The notes: generated by a model from the sequence alone, not told the origin. A stretch of 35,672 nt of DNA from Vulcanibacillus modesticaldus (GCF_001730235.1 NZ_MIJF01000016.1:1-35672); one strand, 5' to 3'; positions 17,925 to 26,256 are shown, counted from the stretch's first letter. Made by a program: numbers and translations.

Positions 17925-18230
17925 TTATTTTTTTATATATTGTTCCAAAACTGATAAATCTCCATACCACTTTTCTATTTCATGTCCTTCACGTTTATGC
18001 TCTTGCAACTTATCCATCATAGCTTGATCTAATTTGTGGAATGGAATTCCTATTCTCCTTGCTAATACATAGATAGCTATTAGTAAACTGGCCATGCTAT
18101 CAATGATAAGTGACTCTTTCCCATGGTATAAACCCTTAAATAAAACCCCTACATGCTCAATTATTTCTGTTTTTAACCATTCCATAACTTTAATATTTTT
18201 GGCAATATGTACGTTCCCAGGCTTATCCAA
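17925..18230 (-). CDS. MazG-like family protein
   Basis: The 101 residues match the short MazG-like proteins found in this neighbourhood in Bacilli. The opening MDKPGNVHIAKNIKVMEWLKTEI precedes a helical core, VLFKGLYHGKESLIIDSMASLLIAIYVLARRIGI. It resembles all-alpha NTP pyrophosphohydrolase folds, but I see no full ExxE...ExxD metal motif (only GKES...D), so enzyme activity is doubtful. The start is TTG at 18228-18230, with AAGGAG 9 bases upstream. It leads the yybS-gdpP-rplI-dnaB cluster with a 16-base gap to yybS. Confidence 0.8.
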   Translation of the reverse strand: MDKPGNVHIAKNIKVMEWLKTEIIEHVGVLFKGLYHGKESLIIDSMASLLIAIYVLARRIGIPFHKLDQAMMDKLQEHKREGHEIEKWYGDLSVLEQYIKK

Positions 18231-18325
18231 TGATAATCGCTCCTTTTTGTACGTACTATTATAATCCTATCCTACTTCCACATTTAATGTCGATTATCCT
18301 TCAAAAATACATATTTGTGTAACCA

Positions 18326-18356
18326 ATTATATCAAATTGAAGTAGTGAATTTTCAA
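18326..18356 (-). promoter_or_regulatory. possible promoter of the MazG-like/yybS/gdpP operon
   Basis: On the minus strand TTGAAA (18351-18356) and an extended -10, TGA-TATAAT (TATAAT at 18326-18331), are 19 bases apart. The -10 is perfect; the spacer is longer than usual. The leader would be about 90 bases. Confidence 0.45.
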
Positions 18357-18407
18357 TAATTAAAAATAAGATGATTTGCTACATGAGGTAATTGCTACAG
18401 GATAAAA

Positions 18408-18436
18408 AAAACCCTCTTTATCAAGAGGATTTTTTT
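18408..18436 (-). terminator. terminator of rpsF-ssb-rpsR
   Basis: The stem CCTCTT/AAGAGG (18413-18418, 18423-18428) is extended by flanking A/T pairs and lies 19 bases past the rpsR stop. On the minus strand a T8 run follows. Confidence 0.88.
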
Positions 18437-18454
18437 ATATTTATGAACTTATAA

Positions 18455-18682
18455 TTATTCTGTGGTATATGGAAGTAATGCCATGTGACGAGCACGTTTG
18501 ATAGCTATTGTCAATTGACGTTGGTATTTTGCAGAAGTTCCAGTTACACGACGAGGTAAAATTTTACCACGCTCGCTGATGAACTTTTTAAGTAAATCAA
18601 CGTCTTTATAATCGATATAATCGATTTTATTTACAGTAAAGTAACATACCTTACGACGCTTACCACGTTGTTTGCGAGCCAT
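18455..18682 (-). CDS. rpsR: 30S ribosomal protein S18
   Basis: The 75 residues are a complete S18, with a basic N-terminal tail ([14 protein letters not shown]), the core [29 protein letters not shown] and the end [10 protein letters not shown]18 pairs with S6 on the 30S platform. A single Cys near residue 13 remains; the four-cysteine zinc form is not present. It is the last gene of rpsF-ssb-rpsR, 82 bases after ssb. The ATG at 18680-18682 has a GGAGG a few bases upstream. Confidence 0.98.
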   Translation of the reverse strand: MARKQRGKRRKVCYFTVNKIDYIDYKDVDLLKKFISERGKILPRRVTGTSAKYQRQLTIAIKRARHMALLPYTTE

Positions 18683-18764
18683 TCTATTCCCTCCTTAACA
18701 AGAAGAATTGTATCAATCTTCGTTTTTATTTAAATACGATCATAATATTTTTAATTATACTTCC

Positions 18765-19199
18765 TTAAAAAGGTAAATCGTCATCGGAAATATCAATTGG
18801 ACTTCCATCATTTATAAAAGGGTCATTATCAAACCGGTCATTTTTACTATCCGGGCTTCCATGGAACTCAGATCTATTTTGATTTGATTCAAGGAAACGA
18901 ACATTATCCGCTACAACTTCAGTAACATACACCCTTTTCCCATCATTATTTTCATAATTACGGGTTTGAATACGTCCTTCAACAGCAACTAAGCGGCCTT
19001 TTTTTACATAATTTGCTACATTTTCAGCTAAACCTCTCCATGTAACAATATTAATAAAATCAGCTTCACGTTGTCCTTGTTGATTGGTATAGTTACGATT
19101 AACCGCTAGAGTGAATGTTGCAACTGCAACACCACTTGGTGTATATCGTAATTCAGGGTCCTTAGTTAATCGCCCGATTAAGATGACACGGTTTAACAT
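18765..19199 (-). CDS. ssb: single-stranded DNA-binding protein SSB
   Basis: The 144 residues comprise an OB fold at 1-105 ([23 protein letters not shown]... [21 protein letters not shown]). A glycine-poor acidic linker and the terminal hexapeptide-like tip DDDLPF follow; the tip recruits replication and repair proteins. The length is shorter than B. subtilis SsbA but the tip is intact, so this is the essential chromosomal type. It lies 18 bases after rpsF in the usual rpsF-ssb-rpsR operon. Confidence 0.97.
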   Translation of the reverse strand: MLNRVILIGRLTKDPELRYTPSGVAVATFTLAVNRNYTNQQGQREADFINIVTWRGLAENVANYVKKGRLVAVEGRIQTRNYENNDGKRVYVTEVVADNVRFLESNQNRSEFHGSPDSKNDRFDNDPFINDGSPIDISDDDLPF

Positions 19200-19217
19200 T
19201 TCGACTCCCCCTAAATA

Positions 19218-19505
19218 TTATTTAACATCCTTAATGATTAGATAACGAATTACCCCATCAGTAATTCTAAATACACGATCAAGCTCAGCAACTACAGCAG
19301 GCTCAGATTTGAAGTTAACCAATACATAGTAACCATCATTATAATCTTCAATCTCGTATGCTAAGCGACGCTTACCCATTTCCTCAAGCTTTTCAATTTC
19401 TCCACCATTATTAGTGATAATGTTTTGGAATTTCTCAACTAATTCTTTAGTTGCTTCTTGCTCAAGGTCAGGCTTTAGAATGTACATAGCTTCATATTTA
19501 CGCAT
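19218..19505 (-). CDS. rpsF: 30S ribosomal protein S6
   Basis: The 95 residues form the ferredoxin-like S6 fold: MRKYEAMYILKPDLEQEA at the start, GKRRLAYEI in the middle and the end YLIIKDVK. S6 binds S18 and 16S rRNA on the platform. The ATG at 19503-19505 is preceded by a strong GGAGGTG that is part of the S6:S18-binding leader structure. It is the first gene of rpsF-ssb-rpsR. Confidence 0.98.
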   Translation of the reverse strand: MRKYEAMYILKPDLEQEATKELVEKFQNIITNNGGEIEKLEEMGKRRLAYEIEDYNDGYYVLVNFKSEPAVVAELDRVFRITDGVIRYLIIKDVK

Positions 19506-19515
19506 TTACTTTCAC

Positions 19516-19576
19516 CTCCTTTTGGACTTAACGGCCCTAAATATAGGGCAAGGAGCGAGGTTATAGAACTCGCATT
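19516..19576 (-). promoter_or_regulatory. S6:S18 ribosomal-protein leader
   Basis: On the minus strand CTCCTT (19550-19555) can pair with AAGGAG of the rpsF Shine-Dalgarno (19516-19521). Inside sits a hairpin, GCCCTA/TAGGGC (19534-19549), directly followed by CG, giving the conserved CCG beside the stem. An upstream hairpin (GCGAG...CTCGC) precedes it. This is the known S6:S18 autoregulatory motif, in which excess S6:S18 complex blocks translation of the operon. Confidence 0.82.
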
Positions 19577-19581
19577 TAGAA

Positions 19582-19610
19582 ATTATATCATGATAATTGT
19601 TAAATATCAA
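19582..19610 (-). promoter_or_regulatory. promoter of rpsF-ssb-rpsR
   Basis: On the minus strand TTGATA (19605-19610), 17 bases, then TATAAT (19582-19587) preceded by TGA (extended -10). It lies directly behind the ychF stop. Confidence 0.85.
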
Positions 19611-19613
19611 TAA

Positions 19614-20714
19614 TTATACATTAAATCTAAAATGCATTACATCGCCATCTTGAACAACATAATCTTTGCCTTCTAAACGAAGCAGTCCTTTTTCCTTGGC
19701 TTTAGCCATTGAACCGACACTTACTAAATCATCATATCCAACAACTTCTGCGCGAATGAATCCACGTTCAAAATCTGAATGGATTACACCAGCAGCTTGT
19801 GGTGCCTTAGTACCCTTTTTAATGGTCCAAGCCCTTACTTCTTGAACTCCTGCAGTAAAATATGTGATTAAACCTAATAATCTATAAGCAGCTTTAATCA
19901 AGCGGTCTAAACCTGATTCTTTTAATCCAAGATCTTCTAGGAATAATTGCTTATCCTCAGCAGAAAGTTCAGCAATTTCTGCTTCAACCTTTGCGCTAAT
20001 TACAACTATTTCTGCACCTTCGGCTTCTGCAAACTCTTTCACCTGTTTTACATATGGATTATTATCAAAATCATTTACTTGCTCCTCACTAACATTTGCC
20101 ACATACAATACTGGCTTCATTGTAAGTAAATGAAGATCTCTAACTAGCATTTTTTCATCGTTAGTAAGTTCAATACTTCTAGATGGTTGATCATTCTCTA
20201 ATGTATTTTTGATTTTTTCAAGAACTTCGTATTCAAGTTTGAAAATTTTATCTCCACTCTTTAGATTTTTCTTAGTTTTTTCAAGTCGTTTCTCAACTGT
20301 TTCTAGGTCTGCTAGAATTAATTCCAAATTTATTGTTTCGATATCACTAATTGGATCTACCTTTCCTGCCACATGTGTTATGTTTTCATCTTCAAAACAA
20401 CGAACCACATGAACGATGGCATCAACCTCACGGATATGGGATAAAAATTTATTTCCCAATCCTTCTCCACGACTTGCACCCTTAACTAAACCTGCAATGT
20501 CTACAAATTCAAAGGCAGTCGGCACTACGCGATTAGGATTAACCATATCACTTAATACTTGTAATCTATTATCAGGCACTTCAACGACTCCAACATTGGG
20601 GTCGATAGTACAAAATGGATAGTTTGCTGATTCTGCTCCTGCTTGTGTAATCGCATTAAATAACGTCGATTTTCCTACATTAGGTAAACCGACGATACCT
20701 GTTTTCAATGGCAT
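19614..20714 (-). CDS. ychF: redox-regulated ATPase/GTPase YchF (Obg family)
   Basis: The 366 residues match YchF/OLA1. The G1 motif [15 protein letters not shown] is near the start, with switch/G3 [37 protein letters not shown] coiled-coil insertion covers about 130-200, and the C-terminal TGS-like domain starts near [15 protein letters not shown]. YchF binds ribosomes and prefers ATP. I choose ATG 20712-20714 because AAGGAG lies 8 bases upstream; a GTG at 20723 is in frame but too close to that site. It sits 99 bases after the oxidoreductase gene with a possible own promoter, as in B. subtilis (yyaF). Confidence 0.97.
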   Translation of the reverse strand: MPLKTGIVGLPNVGKSTLFNAITQAGAESANYPFCTIDPNVGVVEVPDNRLQVLSDMVNPNRVVPTAFEFVDIAGLVKGASRGEGLGNKFLSHIREVDAIVHVVRCFEDENITHVAGKVDPISDIETINLELILADLETVEKRLEKTKKNLKSGDKIFKLEYEVLEKIKNTLENDQPSRSIELTNDEKMLVRDLHLLTMKPVLYVANVSEEQVNDFDNNPYVKQVKEFAEAEGAEIVVISAKVEAEIAELSAEDKQLFLEDLGLKESGLDRLIKAAYRLLGLITYFTAGVQEVRAWTIKKGTKAPQAAGVIHSDFERGFIRAEVVGYDDLVSVGSMAKAKEKGLLRLEGKDYVVQDGDVMHFRFNV

Positions 20715-20751
20715 CACGTTCACTCCTTAGTTCCAATCATATTACTTGATT

Positions 20752-20781
20752 ATAATATAACAATATCTAAGAGAAAAACAA
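20752..20781 (-). promoter_or_regulatory. possible ychF promoter
   Basis: On the minus strand TTGTTT (20776-20781), 18 bases and TATTAT (20752-20757), about 38 bases before the ychF start. The -35 is only a half match. Confidence 0.4.
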
Positions 20782-20813
20782 GAAAATTAATAAGTAAAGC
20801 CATAGCCCTTTAA

Positions 20814-22826
20814 TTACTTTCTAGGCAGCGTATTTATCATAACAGCACAATCATACAAAATACTTCCATTTCCCATATCAGAAAGTTGATTGGAAGTTAA
20901 AATATTTACAGAAGCATCAGAATCTCTCCACCATCCCTCTTCTATTACGATGGTTTTTTCATTCATTTTTTGCTCTACTTTTGCATACCCAATTATAAAG
21001 CCACGTTCATTAAAAACTTGTACCAAATCACCATTATTAATTTTATGTTCGGTTGCTATTGTTTTCGATATTATAATCCAAGGCTTACTGTCCTCTTTAC
21101 GAACTAATAAATGATGTTGTGAATGTAAGGATTTGCTCGGATGGATCGATAATAAATTATATGGATATTTCCCATTTAAATCTGGATTAACTTGAAGACT
21201 TTCTTTCGGATAACTAATCACAGCAGTTGGAGGTAATCCTTCTTTTTTCGCCCGTTCCGAATAAAACTCAAATTTTTGAGAAGGAGTTGAAAATTTCTTA
21301 TCCTGCCAAGGAATAGATGGAACTGGTAAGCGTAACTGTCCGTTTTCCTTTAATGTTTTAAAATCAATACCATATTTGTCTAATGGTTTTAAAGCTATCT
21401 CAAAATACTCTTCGCTATTTTTTTTAAACCCGTTCAATCCTAAACGCTCCGCCAGCTCTGTCCATATCTTTAAGTCAGACCATGCTTCACCGCGTGGTTC
21501 TACTATTTTTGGGCCATATCTAATTACATTGTGAAACATTGAACCATAATAAATATCCTCTTCTTCAAAAACAGATGTTGTAGGTAAAATATAATCAGCA
21601 AGCCTAGCAGTATCCGTCATAAACATATCGATCACAATTTTTGTTTCAATCTTTTCAAATGAAGTAATTGTCTTTTCTTGGTTTGGTAATTGGGTGATAG
21701 GATTGCTCCGTGTTACAAAAACAATTTTGATAGGTGGATTTTGGGCATTGATAATTTCATCTGCCTGACTAGGTCTTTTGAAAGTGCGGTATTCCTTTCG
21801 TAAATCTACTCGTAACAATTCCTTCCAATTAAAACTTCTGCCAACCGCCAAATTTGCATACTGAACTCCGCCACCGCTTATTCCAACATTACCTGATAGG
21901 GCGATAAGAGCATCGATTGCACGGATTGAATTGCCTCCATTTGCGTATCTTTGCATTCCTAATCCAAGAAAAGTCATTACGGGCTTTTGCTTAGCATACA
22001 TATAAGCTAAATCGTATATGAGCTTTTGTTCCACATTTATTTCCTCAGAAATTTTTTCTATGTCTAACTTTCCAATTTCTTTCCTTAACTCATCAAAACC
22101 AATCGAATATTTATTGATGAAGTCCATATCATGCCAACCATTATCAATGATTATCTTGCTGATAACCAAGGCAAGTAACCCGTCCATTCCAGGCTGAATT
22201 TTTATATGTAAATCTGCTTTTTTAGCAATCCCAGTATTTATTGGATCGATAACTATTAGCTTTGCTCCACTTTTTTTCGCATCCAATATGAAAGGTAATA
22301 GGTGGATATTGGTTGTGGTAATATTTCTCCCCCAAATTAAAATAACATTTGCATTTTTGATATCTTCAACATCATGACTTAAGGAATCTCCAAAGTCATA
22401 TAGTTGACCTTGTATACCAGCTCCCCAACATAGACTTCCAATCACTTCTGTCATTCCACCAAAGAAATTAAAAAAACGTTGATCTAATCCCTTTAGTAAT
22501 CCACCTGAAGCATAGTCATAACTGTGTAATATTGCTGTTGGACCATACTTTTCTCTTACATCTAACATCCGTTGACTGATCTCATCTAATGCCTGATCCC
22601 AACTAATTCTAATGAATTTTTCATCTACTTTTTTTAATGGATACAGTAATCTTTTAGAATCATTAAGACGATCTTTAAGTAATTTACCTTTACCACAAAT
22701 CTTACCCCTTGTGATCGGATGACTTGGGTCACCTTCAATCTTCACTATTTTATTTTGATTTACAGTCACCGTTAATCCACAAACATCATAACAATTTAAT
22801 GGACAAGCTGTTCTCCACTGTTTCAA
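20814..22826 (-). CDS. molybdopterin oxidoreductase, YyaE/formate-dehydrogenase-like
   Basis: A 670-residue cytoplasmic member of the DMSO-reductase family. The N-terminal [4Fe-4S] ligands are Cys8, Cys12, Cys16 and Cys44 (CPLNCYDVC...GKICGKG). Molybdopterin-binding segments follow (VILIWGRNITTTNIH, FLGLGMQRYANGG, VFVTRSNPITQLPN), then a C-terminal dinucleotide-binding domain from about 560. A cysteine in GSLCWGAG (about residue 132) is at the usual position of the Mo ligand. There is no twin-arginine signal. The substrate is unknown; B. subtilis YyaE, in the same place beside ychF, is also uncharacterised. The start is TTG at 22824-22826 with a weak ribosome site. No electron-transfer partner subunits lie nearby. 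It is 30 bases after the DUF951 gene. Confidence 0.88.
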   Translation of the reverse strand: MKQWRTACPLNCYDVCGLTVTVNQNKIVKIEGDPSHPITRGKICGKGKLLKDRLNDSKRLLYPLKKVDEKFIRISWDQALDEISQRMLDVREKYGPTAILHSYDYASGGLLKGLDQRFFNFFGGMTEVIGSLCWGAGIQGQLYDFGDSLSHDVEDIKNANVILIWGRNITTTNIHLLPFILDAKKSGAKLIVIDPINTGIAKKADLHIKIQPGMDGLLALVISKIIIDNGWHDMDFINKYSIGFDELRKEIGKLDIEKISEEINVEQKLIYDLAYMYAKQKPVMTFLGLGMQRYANGGNSIRAIDALIALSGNVGISGGGVQYANLAVGRSFNWKELLRVDLRKEYRTFKRPSQADEIINAQNPPIKIVFVTRSNPITQLPNQEKTITSFEKIETKIVIDMFMTDTARLADYILPTTSVFEEEDIYYGSMFHNVIRYGPKIVEPRGEAWSDLKIWTELAERLGLNGFKKNSEEYFEIALKPLDKYGIDFKTLKENGQLRLPVPSIPWQDKKFSTPSQKFEFYSERAKKEGLPPTAVISYPKESLQVNPDLNGKYPYNLLSIHPSKSLHSQHHLLVRKEDSKPWIIISKTIATEHKINNGDLVQVFNERGFIIGYAKVEQKMNEKTIVIEEGWWRDSDASVNILTSNQLSDMGNGSILYDCAVMINTLPRK

Positions 22827-22856
22827 ATTCTTTTTGCAACCCCCTTTTTATCATTA

Positions 22857-23063
22857 TCAGTTAATACTTTCTTCTCCCTTTTTAAGAACTTTTTTTATCT
22901 TCCTTTCAAATTCTCTACGAGGAATTAAAACACTATGGCTACACCCTGTACATTTAATCCTAATATCCATGCCCATTCTAATAATTTTCCAAGAATTTGT
23001 TCCACAAGGGTGCGGTTTTTTCATTTCTACGATATCGTTAAGGCCATATTGTTTTTTGTCCAT
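22857..23063 (-). CDS. DUF951 family small cysteine-containing protein
   Basis: This 68-residue protein has the DUF951 signature: GLNDIVEMKKPHPCGTNSWKIIRMGMDIRIKCTGCSHSVLIPR. Three cysteines (CG...CTGC) sit as in a small metal-binding or RNA-binding fold. DUF951 genes commonly neighbour ychF in Firmicutes; their function is unknown. The start is ATG at 23061-23063. A strong promoter with tandem repeats lies 78 bases upstream. The oxidoreductase gene follows 30 bases later, so the two are probably co-transcribed. Confidence 0.88.
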   Translation of the reverse strand: MDKKQYGLNDIVEMKKPHPCGTNSWKIIRMGMDIRIKCTGCSHSVLIPRREFERKIKKVLKKGEESIN

Positions 23064-23140
23064 AATAAACTCCTTTCTATTTTTATAAACTCATATTTGA
23101 TTTATTAGTATCAATTATCTTTGTTAGGAAAAATTTACAT

Positions 23141-23174
23141 ATTATACGAGTGTTAAGTGCCTATGTTAAGTACC
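23141..23174 (-). promoter_or_regulatory. promoter with overlapping 11-base direct repeats
   Basis: On the minus strand TTAACA (23164-23169), 17 bases, then TATAAT (23141-23146). The sequence GGTACTTAACA at 23164-23174 is repeated as GGCACTTAACA at 23151-23161, with a 2-base gap. The copies share 10 of 11 bases. One contains the -35 and the other fills the spacer, a good place for a repressor. Confidence 0.6.
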
Positions 23175-23233
23175 GTGTTTAATTTTATTGATATTTTTTA
23201 GAAATTATTGATTTTTAATGTCCATTATATTAC

Positions 23234-24262
23234 TTACCTTGAAGTTTGAAAAGGATAAAGAAGAAGTACGGCCAATAAGTATAAGTTTAATACACCATAT
23301 ATAGGATACAAAACTTTTACTAAAGTTGAGAATCCGATAAATGTTAATGGAATAACACTGATGATTATTAAAATGCTTATCTTATTCGCTGAATAATTCC
23401 ACTTCATTTGTACCCGGTGAACCAGTCCATGGATATTACTTAATACTGTAGTATATATTGCAAACCATAAAACTATTGTAACAAGAATTAATAAAAAGGT
23501 TTGATGTGAAGGAATTAATGAAAATAGCGGAATTTCATACTGTTGAACAAACTCTACTTTTAGCAAAGCTATATTTAACATTAATGCCACTATTCCTAAA
23601 AAGACTGCGGCAAATATTCCTCCTATTATCATTTCTGTCGTTGATCTGATTTTTTTTCCCATTGTCGATAGTACTCCTAACAACGAGATCATGTTTAAGG
23701 CTGTATAGGTAATCGATGATGGCCAAACTTTTAAATGGGACCTAATATACTCTCCTGAAAAATATTGATTGGAAAGATTATATTGGAAAGTTACACTTAT
23801 AATTATCGTTATCAAAATTGGTATTAAAATACTATTCATGATGATTAAACCATTTACCCCAAAGACTAATACTAACCAAACCGCAATAGCTAAAATACCA
23901 ACTCCGAATAAAAATGAAAAATCCCATTGTTCAAAGGTTGCTCCACTTCCGGCAAACATTACGATTGAACCCGAAAATAAATATAGAAATATTAAACCAT
24001 CAAATATTTTAGCTAAGGTTTTGCCCATTAAAATCTCTAAAACTTCATAATAATTATCAGTTTTATATTTATAACTAATCCATGTAATAAAAACACTGCT
24101 AATCGCAAAAATCATCATCGAAATTATAATACCAATTGTGCTTTTTGTACCATAAGAACTAAAAAATTCCCAAATTTCCCTTCCTGATGCAAATCCGGCT
24201 CCTATTGTAGTTCCGATTATAGTTAGCCCCAATTTGATCCCATTATTAAAAGTTCGAATCAA
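23234..24262 (-). CDS. YkvI-type polytopic membrane protein
   Basis: This 342-residue protein has about ten membrane segments and opens with IKLGLTIIGTTIGAGFASGREIWEFF, the signature of the uncharacterised YkvI membrane family. The GxxIGAGFASGRE stretch resembles substrate-binding loops in transporters of the LeuT/APC superfamily, so a transporter is likely, with substrate unknown. The start is TTG at 24260-24262 with AGAGGA 6 bases upstream. It is divergent from yyaC and not clearly linked to the DUF951 operon. Confidence 0.85.
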   Translation of the reverse strand: MIRTFNNGIKLGLTIIGTTIGAGFASGREIWEFFSSYGTKSTIGIIISMMIFAISSVFITWISYKYKTDNYYEVLEILMGKTLAKIFDGLIFLYLFSGSIVMFAGSGATFEQWDFSFLFGVGILAIAVWLVLVFGVNGLIIMNSILIPILITIIISVTFQYNLSNQYFSGEYIRSHLKVWPSSITYTALNMISLLGVLSTMGKKIRSTTEMIIGGIFAAVFLGIVALMLNIALLKVEFVQQYEIPLFSLIPSHQTFLLILVTIVLWFAIYTTVLSNIHGLVHRVQMKWNYSANKISILIIISVIPLTFIGFSTLVKVLYPIYGVLNLYLLAVLLLYPFQTSR

Positions 24263-24301
24263 CTAGAATCCTCTCCTCCTCAAAAAATCCTATATTAACA
24301 A

Positions 24302-24332
24302 TGTATATTTCCTTAATTATCCACGTATACTA
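24302..24332 (+). promoter_or_regulatory. forespore-type (SigG/SigF-like) promoter of yyaC
   Basis: TGTATA (24302-24307), 18 bases, then TATACTA (24326-24332), 26 bases before the yyaC start. SigG promoters have roughly TGAATA and CATACTA with 17-18 bases between. The gene's family is sporulation-linked, which supports the call. Confidence 0.5.
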
Positions 24333-24358
24333 TTAATAATATTTTTTTGGAGGTATTT

Positions 24359-24946
24359 ATGAGTTTTTTGAAGAAGGTAAAAAACTTAAAATATGTTATC
24401 GATTCTTCAGAACCAAATGCAAATATCAAGATATCAAATCATATAAATGAATTTATAAATAAATATCCATTCGAACATTGGGTTGTTGTTTGTATTGGGA
24501 CAGACCGTTCTACTGGTGATGCCCTTGGTCCCCTTGTAGGATCAAAGTTGAAATTAATTGATCCCTATGGATTTACGATCATAGGGTCATTGGAAGAACC
24601 AGTACATGCTTTAAATTTAAAAGATACAATTCAATTTATCGATACCAATTATCCTAATTCTGGTGTAATTAGTATTGACGCTAGTTTAGGTCAATTGAGT
24701 AGTGTAGGAACTATCCAAATTCAAGACGGTCCTTTAAAACCCGGTGCCGGGGTGAGCAAGGATTTACCGGAAATCGGCCATTTTCATATTACTGGAATCG
24801 TCAATATCGGGGGATTCATGGAATATTTTGTTTTGCAGAATACTAGACTAAGTCTGGTCATGAAAATGTCAGAACAAATTTCTTCTGCCATATCTAGAAT
24901 TTCTATTGTTAATAAAACAAAAAAAGAAAATGCTATCAACAATTAA
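24359..24946 (+). CDS. yyaC: YyaC sporulation protein (DUF1256)
   Basis: The 195 residues match YyaC / DUF1256. The core VVCIGTDRSTGDALGPLVGSKL (about residues 45-67) resembles the fold of germination protease GPR and of hydrogenase-maturation peptidases. Further family blocks are VISIDASLG and KPGAGVSKDLPEIGHFHITGIVN. YyaC is a spore-related protein of unclear activity. The ATG at 24359 has GGAGGT 4 bases upstream, though a TTG at 24347 is in frame inside that ribosome site. It is one of three genes in the window read towards oriC, and is preceded by a SigG-like promoter. Confidence 0.93.
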   Translation: MSFLKKVKNLKYVIDSSEPNANIKISNHINEFINKYPFEHWVVVCIGTDRSTGDALGPLVGSKLKLIDPYGFTIIGSLEEPVHALNLKDTIQFIDTNYPNSGVISIDASLGQLSSVGTIQIQDGPLKPGAGVSKDLPEIGHFHITGIVNIGGFMEYFVLQNTRLSLVMKMSEQISSAISRISIVNKTKKENAINN

Positions 24947-24961
24947 GTTAACATTTTCTTT
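24923..24961. terminator. possible bidirectional terminator between yyaC and dagK-like gene
   Basis: AAAGAAAATG (24923-24932) and CATTTTCTTT (24952-24961) form a perfect 10-bp but AT-rich stem with a 19-base loop. It spans the end of yyaC, just past the stop of the convergent lipid kinase gene. It is weaker than the others. Confidence 0.45.
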
Positions 24962-24962
24962 C

Positions 24963-25859
24963 TCAAACTACATTTAAAGCTTTTTTTATTATTTCAAATT
25001 TAATTTTCATATCTGCAAATATTTCACCATCAGCTTGTATCTTAAACCTATCATCTGTATAAACTTCAATCTTTTTACCATTTATCTTTTCAATCATTGG
25101 GTATTCAATATGTTTACCACTAAAAATTAATGGAAATAATCTTAAAAGTTGAAGTCGGGTAATGTCTTTTATGATACAAATATCGAGTTGACCATCATTA
25201 TTTTGGGCATTTGGACAAATTGCCATCCCACCACCATAGAATCGGTTATTGGCTACGGCAACCAACCAAACACGTTCATACTTATGTATTTTATCATCGA
25301 TCACTAGTTTAACTTGCTTGGGATTATAACTCAATAGAATCCTTAAAACTCCAAACACATAAACTAATTTTCCAAACAAACGCTTTAATTTGGAGTTATT
25401 AACAAAATGAGCAACTTCTCCATCAAAACCCATACTCGCTACATTGATAAAATAACGATCATTTATTCTACCAATGTCTATTTTTTTGACCTCTTTTTTT
25501 AAAATCCTTTCCAAAGCAAGAATTGGATCTTTAGGAATTCCCATTTCGCGTGCGTAATCATTACCGGTTCCACTTGGAATATATCCAATAGGTATTTGAG
25601 AAGGATACCAACCATTTATAACTTCATTTAAAGTTCCATCTCCGCTAACAACAATAATCAACCCAATATCAGCCTTATTTTTATTTTGTTCTGCTATTTC
25701 AGTTGCATGGCCTTCATATTGAGTATATATTTCTTTATATTTAATTTTTTTGCCATCTAAATACTCTTTTATTTTAGGAATGATTTTTAGTGAGCTCCCT
25801 TTTCCAGAAATCGGATTAATTATAATATAAATTTTTTTGTCGTTAATACTTTTACTCAT
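24963..25859 (-). CDS. diacylglycerol kinase-like lipid kinase (YegS/BmrU family)
   Basis: The 298 residues form a complete DagK-type kinase. The N-terminal catalytic domain reads IYIIINPISGKGSS, then VVSGDGTLNEVINGW (the GDGT motif) and GYIPSGTGNDYAREMGIP. The C-terminal beta-sandwich includes VANNRFYGGGMAICPNAQ and a short acidic ADGE segment. Such enzymes phosphorylate diacylglycerol to phosphatidic acid, recycling lipids released during lipoteichoic acid synthesis; other lipid substrates are possible. I choose ATG 25857-25859, inside the bactofilin stop (ATGAGTAA), with AAAGGA 7 bases upstream. A frame to 25892 is possible but overlaps more. Confidence 0.9.
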   Translation of the reverse strand: MSKSINDKKIYIIINPISGKGSSLKIIPKIKEYLDGKKIKYKEIYTQYEGHATEIAEQNKNKADIGLIIVVSGDGTLNEVINGWYPSQIPIGYIPSGTGNDYAREMGIPKDPILALERILKKEVKKIDIGRINDRYFINVASMGFDGEVAHFVNNSKLKRLFGKLVYVFGVLRILLSYNPKQVKLVIDDKIHKYERVWLVAVANNRFYGGGMAICPNAQNNDGQLDICIIKDITRLQLLRLFPLIFSGKHIEYPMIEKINGKKIEVYTDDRFKIQADGEIFADMKIKFEIIKKALNVV

Positions 25860-26235
25860 CACCGATTCCTTTGCTGTTATCAATTTCTTCATATCTCATT
25901 AAACACTGTCCTTTAAAAACAGCCTTCTCTTCGATTACTATGTTTCCTACTTCAACATCTCCTATTACCTTGCCGCTTGATTTGATCTCCAGTTTCTCTT
26001 CACAAATCAATTTAGCATAGGAAGAACCAGCAATAATCATGTTTCTCCCTTTCAAATTACCTTTAACTTGTCCTTGTTCACCAACTATAATATCCCCTTG
26101 AGTTGTCATGTCACCTGAGAAAGAGCCATCAACTCTAACGATTCCTATTGCCTCAATATTACCTTCAAAATTAGTTCCGGGACCTATAACGGTATCAATT
26201 TCATTGATCTTTTGATTTTTTTTGTTACTAAACAA
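25852..26235 (-). CDS. bactofilin
   Basis: The 127 residues are a bactofilin. A short charged N-terminal tail (MFSNKKNQKINEID) is followed by the repetitive beta-helix domain, seen as regular hydrophobic/Gly alternation (IGPGTNFEGNIEAIGIVRVDGSFSG...). Bactofilins polymerise without nucleotide into filaments that place cell-wall enzymes and shape cells. The start is TTG at 26233-26235 with AAAGGA 10 bases upstream. It lies 21 bases after an M23 peptidase gene, a pairing seen in many bacteria where bactofilin and M23 peptidase act together, and overlaps the lipid kinase. Confidence 0.92.
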   Translation of the reverse strand: MFSNKKNQKINEIDTVIGPGTNFEGNIEAIGIVRVDGSFSGDMTTQGDIIVGEQGQVKGNLKGRNMIIAGSSYAKLICEEKLEIKSSGKVIGDVEVGNIVIEEKAVFKGQCLMRYEEIDNSKGIGDE

Positions 26236-26256
26236 TTATCCTCGTTCCTTTCAATT

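Noticed and set aside
22834-23088. Plus-strand frame opposite the DUF951 gene
   Set aside because: The minus-strand DUF951 gene has family motifs, start and promoter; the plus frame has no ribosome site and is its antisense shadow.
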